Shown: positions 31,899 through 40,513, counted from the first letter of the stretch. The stretch is 64,000 nucleotides of DNA from Segatella baroniae B14 (GCF_022024235.1 NZ_CP091800.1:362001-426000); one strand, 5' to 3'. Made by a program: numbers and translations. The notes: generated from the sequence alone by a model not told the origin.

Positions 31899-33260
31899 TT
31901 ATTTAAAGGAAACAGTTCCTGCATCCTGCAGAATTGTTTCCATGGATGAGCCTTTCACATTTTCATATGTAACCTGTTCTATAGGCTGTTCTGGCAGTCC
32001 TACCATTTTAATCAGAGTAGGGCACTGGTCTATGCTGATATTTTTGAAGTGAATATTGCGGAATTTAGGCGTGAGTGCATTCGGTTCTTTTACCGCAAAA
32101 CGTTCGGCTAGTTTTCCTACATATTCAGGAGAACCCAGCAAGTCCCATTTTATGGCAGTATATTTAGTCTGTTTGGCATGGATATTTTCCATCCAGACAT
32201 TTTCTGCACCACCACCACGAGGACGACGAGACTTGAAATAGAGAGCAAAGCGAGGATGCTCCATTTCGATATCGTAGACATAGACATTGCGAATCATGGC
32301 AGCTGTCTCGCTCCCGATGGTAAATCCACCTGCAGCATTAACTACTTTGCAATGACGTATCACGATATTTTCAGTAGGGCGGTTGCGTTTGACACCATCC
32401 ATGCCACGGCCAGATTTAAGCGTAAAACAGTCATCGCCACAGTCAAGTGTCGTATACTCTACAAGTCCATTGCGAGAAGAATCGAAGTCGATGCCATCAG
32501 TACGAGCGTGTCCGAAACTGTTGACGGTTACATCTCTTATGATGATATTCTCGCAATATACTGGTACGATATTCCAGAATACGGAACGTTCGAGAGTAAC
32601 ACCTTCGAGTAAAACATTACGGCTGTTGACAGGACCAAAGAAGGTAGGCAGACATATTTCTGCTTTCTCTTGATGGTCTATCGTATGTTTTTTCTGTCCA
32701 TCAAATATACGTTCTTCCATTTTCATCTGCTGTAACTCCTCGCTGACCCCTTGCATCGTATGCTGCATGAGTTCGCAGTCTATATCTGGAGCTACCAGTT
32801 TACCTTTTCCGGTAACTGCAATATTTTCAGTTCCGTTGGCATAAATCATGGCACCTAAAGAATAGATGTCTACACCTTCATTGCGTGTAGCGACCACGGG
32901 TAGATAGTCTGCAATGCGACCAGAGAAGTGTAGTTCGGCTCCAGCTTCAAGATGTAGGTCTACATGACTTTTTAGGATAAGTCGGCCTGTATACCATTTT
33001 CCTGCAGGAATGATGACATGTCCGCCCCCATAGTTGCTTACCTTATCAATAGCTCGCTGGATGGCTTTGGTAGATAGCTTGCCGATTTTAGCCCCCATCT
33101 TTCGGATATTGACTTTATAGGCAGCAAATGTAGGACGATAGAGTTGAGGCATATCGAAAGGAGCCTGTATCGGTTCGATATGTGTGGGTACATTCCATTG
33201 TGCTTGAAGTTGCACAACAAGGGCCAATAAAAGGGTAGTCAGTACGATTCTTGATTTCAT
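31899..33260 (-). CDS. Polygalacturonase-like glycoside hydrolase, GH28
   Basis: 453 residues with a signal peptide (ends QLQAQ, about residue 21). The right-handed beta-helix GH28 fold is indicated by repeated 'NIVIRHC...' turns and the catalytic segments 'DGIDFDSSRNG' and 'DCGDDCFTLKSG' with 'GGFTIGSETA' after it, corresponding to the Asp triad of polygalacturonases. It probably cleaves galacturonic or rhamnogalacturonan-type pectic oligosaccharides in the periplasm. No other pectin genes are adjacent, so it is a stand-alone gene. Confidence 0.88.
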   Translation of the reverse strand: MKSRIVLTTLLLALVVQLQAQWNVPTHIEPIQAPFDMPQLYRPTFAAYKVNIRKMGAKIGKLSTKAIQRAIDKVSNYGGGHVIIPAGKWYTGRLILKSHVDLHLEAGAELHFSGRIADYLPVVATRNEGVDIYSLGAMIYANGTENIAVTGKGKLVAPDIDCELMQHTMQGVSEELQQMKMEERIFDGQKKHTIDHQEKAEICLPTFFGPVNSRNVLLEGVTLERSVFWNIVPVYCENIIIRDVTVNSFGHARTDGIDFDSSRNGLVEYTTLDCGDDCFTLKSGRGMDGVKRNRPTENIVIRHCKVVNAAGGFTIGSETAAMIRNVYVYDIEMEHPRFALYFKSRRPRGGGAENVWMENIHAKQTKYTAIKWDLLGSPEYVGKLAERFAVKEPNALTPKFRNIHFKNISIDQCPTLIKMVGLPEQPIEQVTYENVKGSSMETILQDAGTVSFK

Positions 33261-33404
33261 ATTTTGAATAGCGTATACATGTTTATATTAGGTTAAAACG
33301 TATAATCACTTCATTTTGTCCTCAATCCGTTTGATGAAGGTCAAGAAATGGCTTATTTTATGTTGTATAACATGTTTTTTCTTGTTTTTCTCAATATTTT
33401 GGCT

Positions 33405-33463
33405 TACTTTTGCATTCGGAAAATAGGGATTATAAGGTATGTAAGGGTAGCCAAGTGGCTTAC
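33405..33463 (+). promoter_or_regulatory. Promoter and leader hairpin of peptide copy 2
   Basis: TACTTTTG at 33405-33412 is the -7 box. In the leader GTAGCC (33447-33452) and GGCTTAC (33457-33463) form a short hairpin with one bulge around AAGT. It is followed by CATAAGATTTGTAGAAAGG and the start, like copy 1. Confidence 0.55.
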
Positions 33464-33492
33464 TCATAAGATTTGTAGAAAGGATAATAATT

Positions 33493-33582
33493 ATGACAGC
33501 ATTAGTGATTGTATTAGCAGTAGTGGTAACCGCAATAGCTATGGCGGTAAATGTAAATAAGAATATCACTGCAGGCAAATAA
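33493..33582 (+). CDS. 29-residue hydrophobic peptide, copy 2
   Basis: The frame reads MTALVIVLAVVVTAIAMAVN then VNKNITAGK, paralogous to the peptide at 25478: same length, same hydrophobic core, same Asn/Lys-rich tail. The GTAGAAAGGATAATAATTATG segment before and including the start is identical in both copies, and a strong terminator follows 9 bases after the stop. The changes between copies are mostly conservative (Val/Ile/Ala), which suggests selection on the peptide and not only on the RNA. One membrane helix is expected; function unknown. Confidence 0.62.
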   Translation: MTALVIVLAVVVTAIAMAVNVNKNITAGK

Positions 33583-33591
33583 GCCGCACGC

Positions 33592-33635
33592 TATATGCAA
33601 ATAAGCCGAGAATTTTCTCGGCTTATTTGCATATA
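33592..33635. terminator. Terminator with 21-bp perfect stem
   Basis: Positions 33592-33612 and 33615-33635 are exact inverted copies around a TT loop. The core is AAGCCGAGAA/TTCTCGGCTT followed by ATTTGC. It ends the 29-residue peptide transcript. Confidence 0.8.
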
Positions 33636-33837
33636 GGTATAGACCATCTCTTATTTTTTTTCTCTGATTTTTATTCACAGTATGTTTGATATCGTCATGG
33701 TTGATATGAAGCAACTGATGATAATCGAAAGCTACTTATTTTAGTTAGAGAAAAGTAAAGCGTTTCTTGAGTCTGTTATCAATTACAAATAAAAATTAAA
33801 GTACCTTTTCCACAATAAGGTAATTTTTATTTTTTTA

Positions 33838-33845
33838 TATATTTG
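33838..33845 (+). promoter_or_regulatory. Promoter -7 box of the BCCT gene
   Basis: TATATTTG matches TAnnTTTG, 80 bases before the BCCT start. The rest of the 33636-33925 gap shows no gene. Confidence 0.45.
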
Positions 33846-33925
33846 TGATAATTGTAAAATGAAACGCATCAAAACTCTTTCTATCCAAAAATACATCACT
33901 TCATTAACTTACAATTAAATGAAAT

Positions 33926-35923
33926 ATGATGAACAAATTAAATATTAAAACAACATTTACAAAAAAAGTAGCCTATCCTGGTTTACTAGTATTAATTCTT
34001 TTATCATTTTTAGCTGCATTATTTCCTGATGGGGTAAATGGTGTGCTAACAAGTATACAGAATAAAATATATAAAGATTTCAGTTGGGTATATATATTGT
34101 TGGTATCCTTCTTCGTGATATTCCTTTTTATTTTGGCATTCAGTAAAATGGGAAATGTCCGACTAGGTGCCGATAATTCCAAACCCAAATACTCATTTTT
34201 TTCATGGATATCCATGCTCTTTGCTGCGGGTATGGGTATTGGACTGATGTATTTCGGTGTAGCCGAACCTATGTCACATTATGTGTATCCGGCTCTACCA
34301 GAAATAACAAATCATGCCAAGGATTCACAGTTGGCTACATTCTTTCATTGGGGATTGCATGCCTGGGCCATTTTTGCAGTAATGGGACTTATTCTAGCTT
34401 ATTTTTCATTTCGTTATAAGCTACCATTGAGTATTCGTAGTGGATTGTATCCTATACTTGGTGACAAAATTCACGGTTGGGTGGGTGATGTCGTCGATAT
34501 CTTTGCATTGATAAGTACATTCTTTGGTATTTCCACCTCTATGGGCTTTGGTGTGATGCAGCTCAATGCCGGACTCGTGCATTTAGGTGTTCTTCATCAG
34601 TCAAACTTCCTTTTCCAATGTATTATAGTCTTGGTCGTTACAGTTATGGCCACGATGTCGGCTGTAGCTGGTGTGAATAAAGGTGTAAAGCGACTTAGTG
34701 AAATCAATCTTGGGGCAGCTATTGTATTGCTTCTCTTTGTATTGTTCTTAGGTCCTACTACCTTCTTGCTGAGCGCTTTTTCAGAAGGAGTAGGTAATTA
34801 TATCCAAAAATTCGCCAGTTTAACCTTCGATACATTTGCTTTTGAGAAGGCAGGTCGTGGATGGTTTACCAGTTGGACTGTAATGTATTGGGCATGGTGG
34901 ATTAGTTGGGCACCATTCGTCGGTCTTTTCATTGCTCGTATCTCTAAAGGGCGAACTATTCGAGAATATGTGCTGGCAGTATTGTTAGTACCTTCGCTCT
35001 TTATCTTCTTATGGATGACTGTATTTGGTAATGGTGCGATATGGATGGATAGAAATGTATTGCATGGTGCACTCAGTAAATTGGTTCATCAGCCAGATAT
35101 TTTACTTTTTGCCTTCTTTGAGAGTTTTCCAATGGCAAAGGCTATTTGTGTGATGGCAATAGCAATGATAGCAATCTTCTTCGTCACTTCAGCTGATTCT
35201 GGAATTCTGGTTATGAATAGTATTTCAACAGCTAATAATCCTCATTCGCCTAAGTGGCAGAATGTGTTCTGGGGCATACTTATGGCCGTTATCACGATGG
35301 CTTTGATCTATGCCGGCGGACTACAATCGCTCCAGTCTATGACCCTTGTATCTGCACTTCCATTTGGATTGATCATGCTCGTACTATGTTTCTGTCTGTT
35401 CAAAGCCTTACGTACTGATGAACTCTATAATTCGGCTCATATGCCATATGGTAGTAGAAATTGGAATGGCGAAAACTGGAAACTACGTTTGCAGCAGATT
35501 GTGACATTCCACAAAAAGGAAGATATAAAGCGATTCTTCAACGAAAAAGTAGAACCAGCCTTTAAGGATTTGCAGGAAGAGTTTATGCAATATGGTATTC
35601 AAGCAGAAATCTTACGAGGAAAGAACGGTCCACTCTCAATAGAGCTAAACATTCCACATGACCGTATTCGCAATTTCCGTTATGGCGTGGCAGCAGAAAA
35701 ACAGCAACTCTCTGATTATCTGATAGATGAGGATAATACTCCAGACGTAGATAATGGTATGCAGTATGTGCCAGTAACTTATTATACAGATGGACGTACG
35801 GGTAACGATATTCAGTATTTAAGTCAGCAAGAGATTATTGCTGATGTTCTTCGAGAGTACGACCGATATCTCTGTATTGTTGCTGATGAGCGTAATGCTA
35901 TGGTATTTGTTGATAAGAATTAG
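33926..35923 (+). CDS. BCCT-family betaine/choline/carnitine transporter
   Basis: 665 residues with twelve membrane segments. The BCCT signature is visible as 'GMGIGLMYFGVAEPMSHYV' early and 'WTVMYWAWWISWAPFVGLFI' with 'ARISKGRTIREY' in the core aromatic box region. It is a secondary transporter for trimethylammonium osmolytes, sodium- or proton-coupled. The soluble C-terminal part (about 510-665) is long, as in choline transporters of the BetT type, and may sense osmotic state. Stands alone, with its own -7 box upstream and a terminator after it. Confidence 0.92.
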   Translation: MMNKLNIKTTFTKKVAYPGLLVLILLSFLAALFPDGVNGVLTSIQNKIYKDFSWVYILLVSFFVIFLFILAFSKMGNVRLGADNSKPKYSFFSWISMLFAAGMGIGLMYFGVAEPMSHYVYPALPEITNHAKDSQLATFFHWGLHAWAIFAVMGLILAYFSFRYKLPLSIRSGLYPILGDKIHGWVGDVVDIFALISTFFGISTSMGFGVMQLNAGLVHLGVLHQSNFLFQCIIVLVVTVMATMSAVAGVNKGVKRLSEINLGAAIVLLLFVLFLGPTTFLLSAFSEGVGNYIQKFASLTFDTFAFEKAGRGWFTSWTVMYWAWWISWAPFVGLFIARISKGRTIREYVLAVLLVPSLFIFLWMTVFGNGAIWMDRNVLHGALSKLVHQPDILLFAFFESFPMAKAICVMAIAMIAIFFVTSADSGILVMNSISTANNPHSPKWQNVFWGILMAVITMALIYAGGLQSLQSMTLVSALPFGLIMLVLCFCLFKALRTDELYNSAHMPYGSRNWNGENWKLRLQQIVTFHKKEDIKRFFNEKVEPAFKDLQEEFMQYGIQAEILRGKNGPLSIELNIPHDRIRNFRYGVAAEKQQLSDYLIDEDNTPDVDNGMQYVPVTYYTDGRTGNDIQYLSQQEIIADVLREYDRYLCIVADERNAMVFVDKN

Positions 35924-35957
35924 GTGTAAGAAGTTCATATCATGATGTACCAATGAA

Positions 35958-36002
35958 AAAGGTACTCCTTTTTTGTCGTGTTGGCAAATAAGGGGTGCCT
36001 TT
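35958..36002 (+). terminator. Terminator after the BCCT gene
   Basis: AAAGGTACTCC and GGGGTGCCTTT pair with two G-T positions; the downstream run is ATATTG, so efficiency is uncertain. Confidence 0.5.
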
Positions 36003-36061
36003 ATATTGTTTGTTAGAGAGATAATTCGAACGTTTCTTACTTCATTTTCGCGTGGCATTAC

Positions 36062-36100
36062 AATCAGGAGAAGCTATACATCACCGTGCTTCTCCTGATT
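36062..36100. terminator. Hairpin at the end of the membrane-protein array
   Basis: AATCAGGAGAAGC and GCTTCTCCTGATT form a perfect 13-bp stem around a 13-base loop, lying just beyond the last array gene on the minus strand. Its 36083-36100 arm also carries codons of the effector fragment at 36081. Confidence 0.55.
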
Positions 36101-36152
36101 TTTGCTTTGGTCTTGTCAAGGCATAGAAATAATCAATACAATTTGATCCTAA
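36081..36152 (-). pseudogene. Effector-like fragment, 23 codons
   Basis: The open frame LGSNCIDYFYALTRPKQKSG EAR has no start codon. The same LGSN.IDY stretch follows two other array genes (37565-37708, and LGSNYIDYLYGK near 36750). It is a recombination scar downstream of the 36176 gene, not a gene. Confidence 0.55.
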
Positions 36153-36175
36153 TCAGCTGACAACAATAGCAGCTT

Positions 36176-36739
36176 TTAAAATAATAATACACCCCACATG
36201 GCAGCTACACCTATAGCCAGCATAATCCAAGAACCTATGAAAAAAGCTATAGTAATCCATTTCCATTTTTTATGCCACGATGCATCTTTTTTTTCAAACT
36301 TTTTATAATACTTAAGATATTTATCTTTGGTAAAAACAGCTCTGTACGCTGGGATATATCCTATTCCAATTGGGAGACCAAATAAAATTGCATTCAACCA
36401 AGGATATTTGTCTTCAAAAAAACGAATCCCTAGACCACCTAAAATAAACGAAAAAAGACCAGGGTATCCAGAATAGAGAAAGCCAAATATACGGTTCGCC
36501 TCTCCAACAGAAAAGCTTTTTTTCTTATCAAAAAAGATTTTCCGCCCTTCAGTATCATTTATATTTTTTTCTGCTACTCTATGATACCATTTCTCAAAGC
36601 CAAATAACTTAGAAAAAAATCTTAAATACTTCGAGGTATTATTAAGTGCATTTTCGTATAATCTCACTTCTCCTTTATAAATGCAATAATGCAATGCATT
36701 CATGCAATACTCAAATTTATTATTCTTCATCTTTTTCAT
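36176..36739 (-). CDS. Array membrane protein, copy 4 (immunity-like)
   Basis: 187 residues. The N-terminal half is soluble and basic ('FEYCMNALHYCIYKGEVRLY'), then three hydrophobic segments: 'IFGFLYSGYPGLFSFILGGL' (about 83-102), 'LNAILFGLPIGIGYIPAY' (about 117-135) and a C-terminal 'TIAFFIGSWIMLAIGVAAMW'. Copies at 36798, 37732 and 38791 share all segments, with the linker 'KFEKKDASWHKKWKW' nearly invariant. Unknown family. Pairing with glycine-zipper proteins and the varied N-terminal halves suggest membrane immunity proteins. This copy has no effector left upstream. Confidence 0.6.
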   Translation of the reverse strand: MKKMKNNKFEYCMNALHYCIYKGEVRLYENALNNTSKYLRFFSKLFGFEKWYHRVAEKNINDTEGRKIFFDKKKSFSVGEANRIFGFLYSGYPGLFSFILGGLGIRFFEDKYPWLNAILFGLPIGIGYIPAYRAVFTKDKYLKYYKKFEKKDASWHKKWKWITIAFFIGSWIMLAIGVAAMWGVLLF

Positions 36740-36797
36740 TTGCCATAAAGATAATCGATATAATTTGATCCTAATCAGCTGACAATAATAGTAGCTT

Positions 36798-37355
36798 TTA
36801 AAATAATAATATACCCCACATGGCAGCTACACCTATAGCCAGCATAATCCAAGAACCTATGAAAAAAGCTATAGTAATCCATTTCCATTTTTTATGCCAT
36901 GATGCATCTTTTTTCTTAAACTTTTTATGATACTTCAGATATTTATCTTTGGTAAAAACAGCTCTGTACGCTGGGATATATCCTATTCCAATTGGAATAC
37001 CAAATAAAATTGCATTCAACAAAGGATATTTGTATTCAAAAAAACGATACCAAAGACCACCTAAAATAAACGAAAAAAGACCAGGGTATCCAGTATAGAG
37101 AAAGCCAAACGTACTGTTCGCCCTCCCGATATAAAATCCGTTTTCTTTGTCATATAAATATTTATCCAGTAACTTCTTTTCTCTAGGAAGACGTTCGTGA
37201 TATTTCTTTTTATATTCCTTCGTAAAAAGATACTTTGGTATGGGAGAAAGAAGAGCATGAATAACTTTATCAATAACAATTCCAGATTTTATATCACCGC
37301 GCCAAATACAATAATGTATAGCATTTAATATGTATTCAAATCTACTGTAATTCAT
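36798..37355 (-). CDS. Array membrane protein, copy 3 (immunity-like)
   Basis: 185 residues, closely related to the gene at 37732 in the soluble half ('FEYILNAIHYCIWRGDIKSG') and to 36176 in the membrane half. Three predicted helices. It begins 5 bases after the stop of a truncated glycine-zipper protein (37361-37540), repeating the intact pair order 38298 to 37732. Function inferred only from this arrangement. AT-rich, as the whole array. Confidence 0.6.
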   Translation of the reverse strand: MNYSRFEYILNAIHYCIWRGDIKSGIVIDKVIHALLSPIPKYLFTKEYKKKYHERLPREKKLLDKYLYDKENGFYIGRANSTFGFLYTGYPGLFSFILGGLWYRFFEYKYPLLNAILFGIPIGIGYIPAYRAVFTKDKYLKYHKKFKKKDASWHKKWKWITIAFFIGSWIMLAIGVAAMWGILLF

Positions 37356-37360
37356 CGTTT

Positions 37361-37540
37361 CTATCTATTATAAATTTTATTAATCATTTCTGTTCCTATC
37401 ATGCTTCCTTTAAATGATCCATATATACCACCAATGATATCACCAGCCCATCCGCCAACAACACTTGCTGTTGCTTTATAAGTATTGTAACCCATTGTTT
37501 TGAATTTTCCATAATTGATCCATTTGGTAGCTCTGCTCAT
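37361..37540 (-). pseudogene. Truncated glycine-zipper effector-like protein
   Basis: 59 codons, MSRATKWINYGKFKTMGYNT followed by a Gly/Ala-rich stretch and 'IIGGIYGSFKGSMIG', ending MINKIYNR. The last 25 residues match the end of the 152-residue protein at 38298. The glycine zipper is shortened and the N-terminal part is missing, so it is a fragment or a minimal variant. It is directly followed by the immunity-like gene 36798. Confidence 0.55.
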
Positions 37541-37564
37541 GGTTTCTATAATGTTAAGCCTTTT

Positions 37565-37708
37565 TTAATTATTAGAAACGGACAAATCTATAGCAGAACT
37601 AATCATGGATTTTTTGTATGTTTCTGTTGTAAATCCAGCGAGGCCATATCCTGATTTTTGTTTTGGTCTTGTCAAGGCATAGAAATAATCAATACAATTT
37701 GATCCTAA
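37565..37708 (-). pseudogene. Effector-like N-terminal fragment
   Basis: 48 codons without a start: LGSNCIDYFYALTRPKQKSG, then YGLAGFTTETYKKSMISSAI and DLSVSNN before a stop at 37565. The 'YFYALTRPKQKSG' part recurs at 36081-36152. It looks like a leftover of a larger secreted protein lying just upstream of the truncated effector at 37361. Confidence 0.5.
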
Positions 37709-37731
37709 TCAGCTGACAACAATAGCAGCTT

Positions 37732-38292
37732 TTAAAGTAATAATATACCCCACATGGCGACAGCCCCACCCATAGCCATCATAATCCAAGAACCTATGAA
37801 AAAAGCTATAGTAATCCATTTCCATTTTTTATGCCACGATGCATCTTTTTTTTCAAACTTTTTATAATACTTAAGATATTTATCTTTGGTAAAAACAGCT
37901 CTGTACGCTGGGATATATCCTATTCCAATTGGGATACCAAATAAAATTGCATTCAACAAAGGATATTTGTTTTCAAAAAAACGAGACCCAAGACCACCTA
38001 AAATAAACGAAAAAAGACCAGGGTATCCAGTATAGAGAAAGCCAAATATACTGTTCGCCCTCCCGATATAAAATCCGTTTTCTTTGTCATATAAATATTT
38101 ATCCAGTAACTTCTTTTCTCTAGGAAGACGTTCGTAATATTTCTTTTTATATTCCTTCGTAAAAAGAAACTTTGGTATGGGAGAAAGAAGAGCATGAATA
38201 ACTTTATCAATAACAATTCCAAATTTTATATCACCGCGCCAAATACAATAATGTATAGCATTTAATATGTATTCAAATTTACTATAATTCAT
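37732..38292 (-). CDS. Array membrane protein, copy 2 (immunity-like)
   Basis: 186 residues, about 90% like copy 3, with three hydrophobic segments. It starts 5 bases after the stop of the intact 152-residue glycine-zipper protein (38298-38756), so the two are surely co-transcribed. This is the clearest effector-immunity-like pair of the array. The C-terminus 'GGAVAMWGILLL' has a one-residue insertion relative to the other copies. Confidence 0.65.
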   Translation of the reverse strand: MNYSKFEYILNAIHYCIWRGDIKFGIVIDKVIHALLSPIPKFLFTKEYKKKYYERLPREKKLLDKYLYDKENGFYIGRANSIFGFLYTGYPGLFSFILGGLGSRFFENKYPLLNAILFGIPIGIGYIPAYRAVFTKDKYLKYYKKFEKKDASWHKKWKWITIAFFIGSWIMMAMGGAVAMWGILLL

Positions 38293-38297
38293 CGTTT

Positions 38298-38756
38298 CTA
38301 TCTATTATAAATTTTATTAATCATGTCTTTTCCTTTCATGCTTCCTTTAAATGATCCATATATACCACCAATGATACCACCAATTATAGATCCAGGAAAC
38401 ATTCCAACCCCTTCAATCCATATCCCCATTTCTGCACCCAATGCCGCTCCCGCTTGTAGACCAGCTAAGCCACCAACAGTTCCGCCAGCAAAACCTGCAG
38501 TTGCATAAGCAGTATGATACCAATCAGTGTAACCTGTTTTTTTATAATCACTACAGTCATAATACATTCCCATATATATGTCATTAGCAGTAAGAAGGTT
38601 CCCTATAGGACCAGTAAATTTTGTTATACCTTTTCCTAAAGTTGTCAGTTTCATCGTTTTCACATATTGATTTCCATAGAATCCACGTTCGTCAGAAGCA
38701 CACCAATGTATTCGAAGCTTATTATCAATGGTGGAATTTTCTGCATTTTTCTCCAA
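38298..38756 (-). CDS. Glycine-zipper protein, candidate membrane-active toxin domain
   Basis: 152 residues from a TTG start at 38756 (an in-frame TAA lies 11 codons upstream, so an N-terminal extension is impossible). The first 70 residues are soluble with 'HWCASDERGFYGNQYV' and 'LTANDIYMGMY'; the rest is a Gly/Ala-rich hydrophobic zipper ('GFAGGTVGGLAGLQAGAALG', 'GSIIGGIIGGIYGSFKGS'). Such zipper domains occur at the C-terminus of Rhs and other polymorphic toxins that insert into membranes. Here it has lost any carrier and is an orphan module. No signal peptide. Toxicity is inference. Confidence 0.5.
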   Translation of the reverse strand: MEKNAENSTIDNKLRIHWCASDERGFYGNQYVKTMKLTTLGKGITKFTGPIGNLLTANDIYMGMYYDCSDYKKTGYTDWYHTAYATAGFAGGTVGGLAGLQAGAALGAEMGIWIEGVGMFPGSIIGGIIGGIYGSFKGSMKGKDMINKIYNR

Positions 38757-38790
38757 GGATGAACCTATCAGTCTATTGTAGTATTATTCA

Positions 38791-39402
38791 TTAATATGAA
38801 TGCCTTATGATCTGAATAATCTCTTGTATTCCTCCTATAGCACATACTCCACCGATTGTTGTAAAAAAAAGCGAAATAATACAAAAAACAATGGTTATCC
38901 ATTTCCACTTCTTATGCCATTGCTCATCTTTTTTCTTAAACTTTTTATGATACTTCAGATATTTGTCATTACTAAAGACTGCTTTATATGCAGGAATATA
39001 ACCTAAGCCGATAGGTAAGCCTAGTAATATAATCACAACAATCTCTTTCACGTTTTCACATATACCATTTGCTATTCCGAGCAATATAAATGATAAAAGA
39101 CCAGGGTATCCAGAATAGAGAAAGCCAAACGTACTGTTCGCCTCTCCAACAGAAAGTTCAATTTTTTTCCCATATAAATAGTCTTGATTTTTTTTATCAT
39201 CATGGAACTTTTTAACACGCCTTTCATAATACTTTTTAAGCCCCAAAATTATAGATAAAACCTTAATCAGTCTATATACTTGTCTTTCTACTTTGTAATT
39301 TAACCAGACTTCTCCTTTATAAATGCAATAATGTAATGCATTCATGCAATACTCAAATTTATATTTATACTTACTATCTTTGTTTGCCATAACAATAATC
39401 AA
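38791..39402 (-). CDS. Array membrane protein, copy 1 (immunity-like)
   Basis: 203 residues and the most divergent copy: the soluble half resembles 36176 ('FEYCMNALHYCIYKGEVWLN'), the second hydrophobic segment is 'VVIILLGLPIGLGYIPAY' and the end has an extra 'IQEIIQIIRHSY'. Three membrane helices. It is the first of the four on the transcript, upstream of the glycine-zipper gene. Start could be the first or the fifth residue (MANKDSK). Confidence 0.6.
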   Translation of the reverse strand: MIIVMANKDSKYKYKFEYCMNALHYCIYKGEVWLNYKVERQVYRLIKVLSIILGLKKYYERRVKKFHDDKKNQDYLYGKKIELSVGEANSTFGFLYSGYPGLLSFILLGIANGICENVKEIVVIILLGLPIGLGYIPAYKAVFSNDKYLKYHKKFKKKDEQWHKKWKWITIVFCIISLFFTTIGGVCAIGGIQEIIQIIRHSY

Positions 39403-39498
39403 GTTTTGTTGTCCGCTCTTTCATAAATGAAGCAATTTGTAGATGACAAATTCTTTTTATGAGTTAAAAGGATAGTTATATGTAAAAAGCATTTTTTC

Positions 39499-39996
39499 TT
39501 AAATAAAAAAGATAAAATAAGCCGTTAGAAAAAAATCAATAAGCAGTAGACAAAGAACATTTAAACGCCATTTTCTTAATTTCAAGTCACGTAGCCTTTC
39601 TAATCTTTTTATAGAAAAACACTTATTATGAGATGAATAAATACTATAAAAGACAATTAATGCAATAATAATTTCAGTTATCAAAAAAGAGTTCATAAAA
39701 TATTGCTCTGCGAAAAGCCTCGTTATATATGCTATAAGCAATGCCCAAGGAGTAAAAAGAATAACTACAATTATGGCAGAACCTTGAATTTCAAAGTCCT
39801 TCATATCACATATTTTATGATATGCAGAATAATTATTATAGTCAAAAAAAATATATCGTATTATACAATAAAATAACGACCACACTAATGCGTAAAAATC
39901 ACATATTACATAGTTAACTATATTAATATGTCGAAATAACTTTTTAAGAGTTTTTAAGTTATATAGTTTATTCATTATGCAAATAATTAAATTCAC
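39499..39996 (-). CDS. Hypothetical AT-rich membrane protein
   Basis: 165 residues, with four hydrophobic segments ('FYALVWSLFYCIIRYIFF', 'GSAIIVVILFTPWALLIAYI', 'FLITEIIIALIVFYSIY', 'LNVLCLLLIDFFLTAYFIFF'). No recognisable family and no similarity to the four paralogues. Second start possible at Met8 (39975). It lies in the same transcript direction as the array and may be another immunity-type membrane protein. Confidence 0.5.
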   Translation of the reverse strand: MNLIICIMNKLYNLKTLKKLFRHINIVNYVICDFYALVWSLFYCIIRYIFFDYNNYSAYHKICDMKDFEIQGSAIIVVILFTPWALLIAYITRLFAEQYFMNSFLITEIIIALIVFYSIYSSHNKCFSIKRLERLRDLKLRKWRLNVLCLLLIDFFLTAYFIFFI

Positions 39997-40032
39997 TAAT
40001 TGTATTAGCGAAGCATTTCTTCAAAAACATAA

Positions 40033-40185
40033 TCAGTACTTTATGCGATTACTAAGATTGAACTCTATGGTGTAACTTACGTTATTCTTTTGGCTTATTC
40101 CCGAGGCATCATAATAGTAGTTAATCTTGCTTTGACTGAATGTAAACAACGGGACAAAAACGAATAGAAGTAAGCATTTTTTCAT
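40033..40185 (-). CDS. Short secreted protein, Rhs/YD-like N-terminal remnant
   Basis: 50 residues: a signal peptide (MKKCLLLFVFVPLFTFSQ) then 'SKINYYYDASGISQKNN', which resembles the YYYDASGNRI-type segment found in Bacteroidota YD/Rhs-related secreted proteins. The frame stops at 40033. It is first behind the promoter at 40272-40279 and in front of the membrane-protein array, consistent with the leftover start of an exported polymorphic toxin. Could also be a real small secreted peptide. Confidence 0.45.
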   Translation of the reverse strand: MKKCLLLFVFVPLFTFSQSKINYYYDASGISQKNNVSYTIEFNLSNRIKY

Positions 40186-40271
40186 ATTGTTATCTCTGAT
40201 TTGGTAATTGCTCTTAGTAAATATATTTATGGTTTAGCTATAATATATAGCCATACTTTCGTATTTTGTTG

Positions 40272-40279
40272 CAAAAGTA
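40272..40279 (-). promoter_or_regulatory. Promoter -7 box of the array
   Basis: TACTTTTG on the minus strand (40279-40272) matches TAnnTTTG. The gene starts at 40185, leaving a leader of about 80 bases. The remaining gap 40280-40442 shows no gene. Confidence 0.5.
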
Positions 40280-40442
40280 GTAATAAATAAAATAATATAA
40301 AAATATTTTGTTTTGTTTTTTTGTAGAATTGTAATATATATATACTAAATTCATGTGTGTTCGACGTAATTTAATATTACGCAAGTTGCGTATCAAGAGA
40401 GGTTGCTTTATTCATGTTAGTTTCGATGAGTAAGCAGATAAT

Positions 40443-40513
40443 AAAAGCTTCTCTTGTGAAAATGTATCGTTTTGAGGTTGCCTATAGATATGGCATTCAC
40501 AAGAGAAGCTTTT
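40443..40513 (-). terminator. Terminator of the dextran utilisation operon
   Basis: AAAAGCTTCTCTTGTGAA (40443-40460) and its exact complement (40496-40513) form an 18-bp stem around a 35-base loop just after the GH97 gene; the minus-strand 3' arm ends in TTTTATTAT. Confidence 0.7.
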
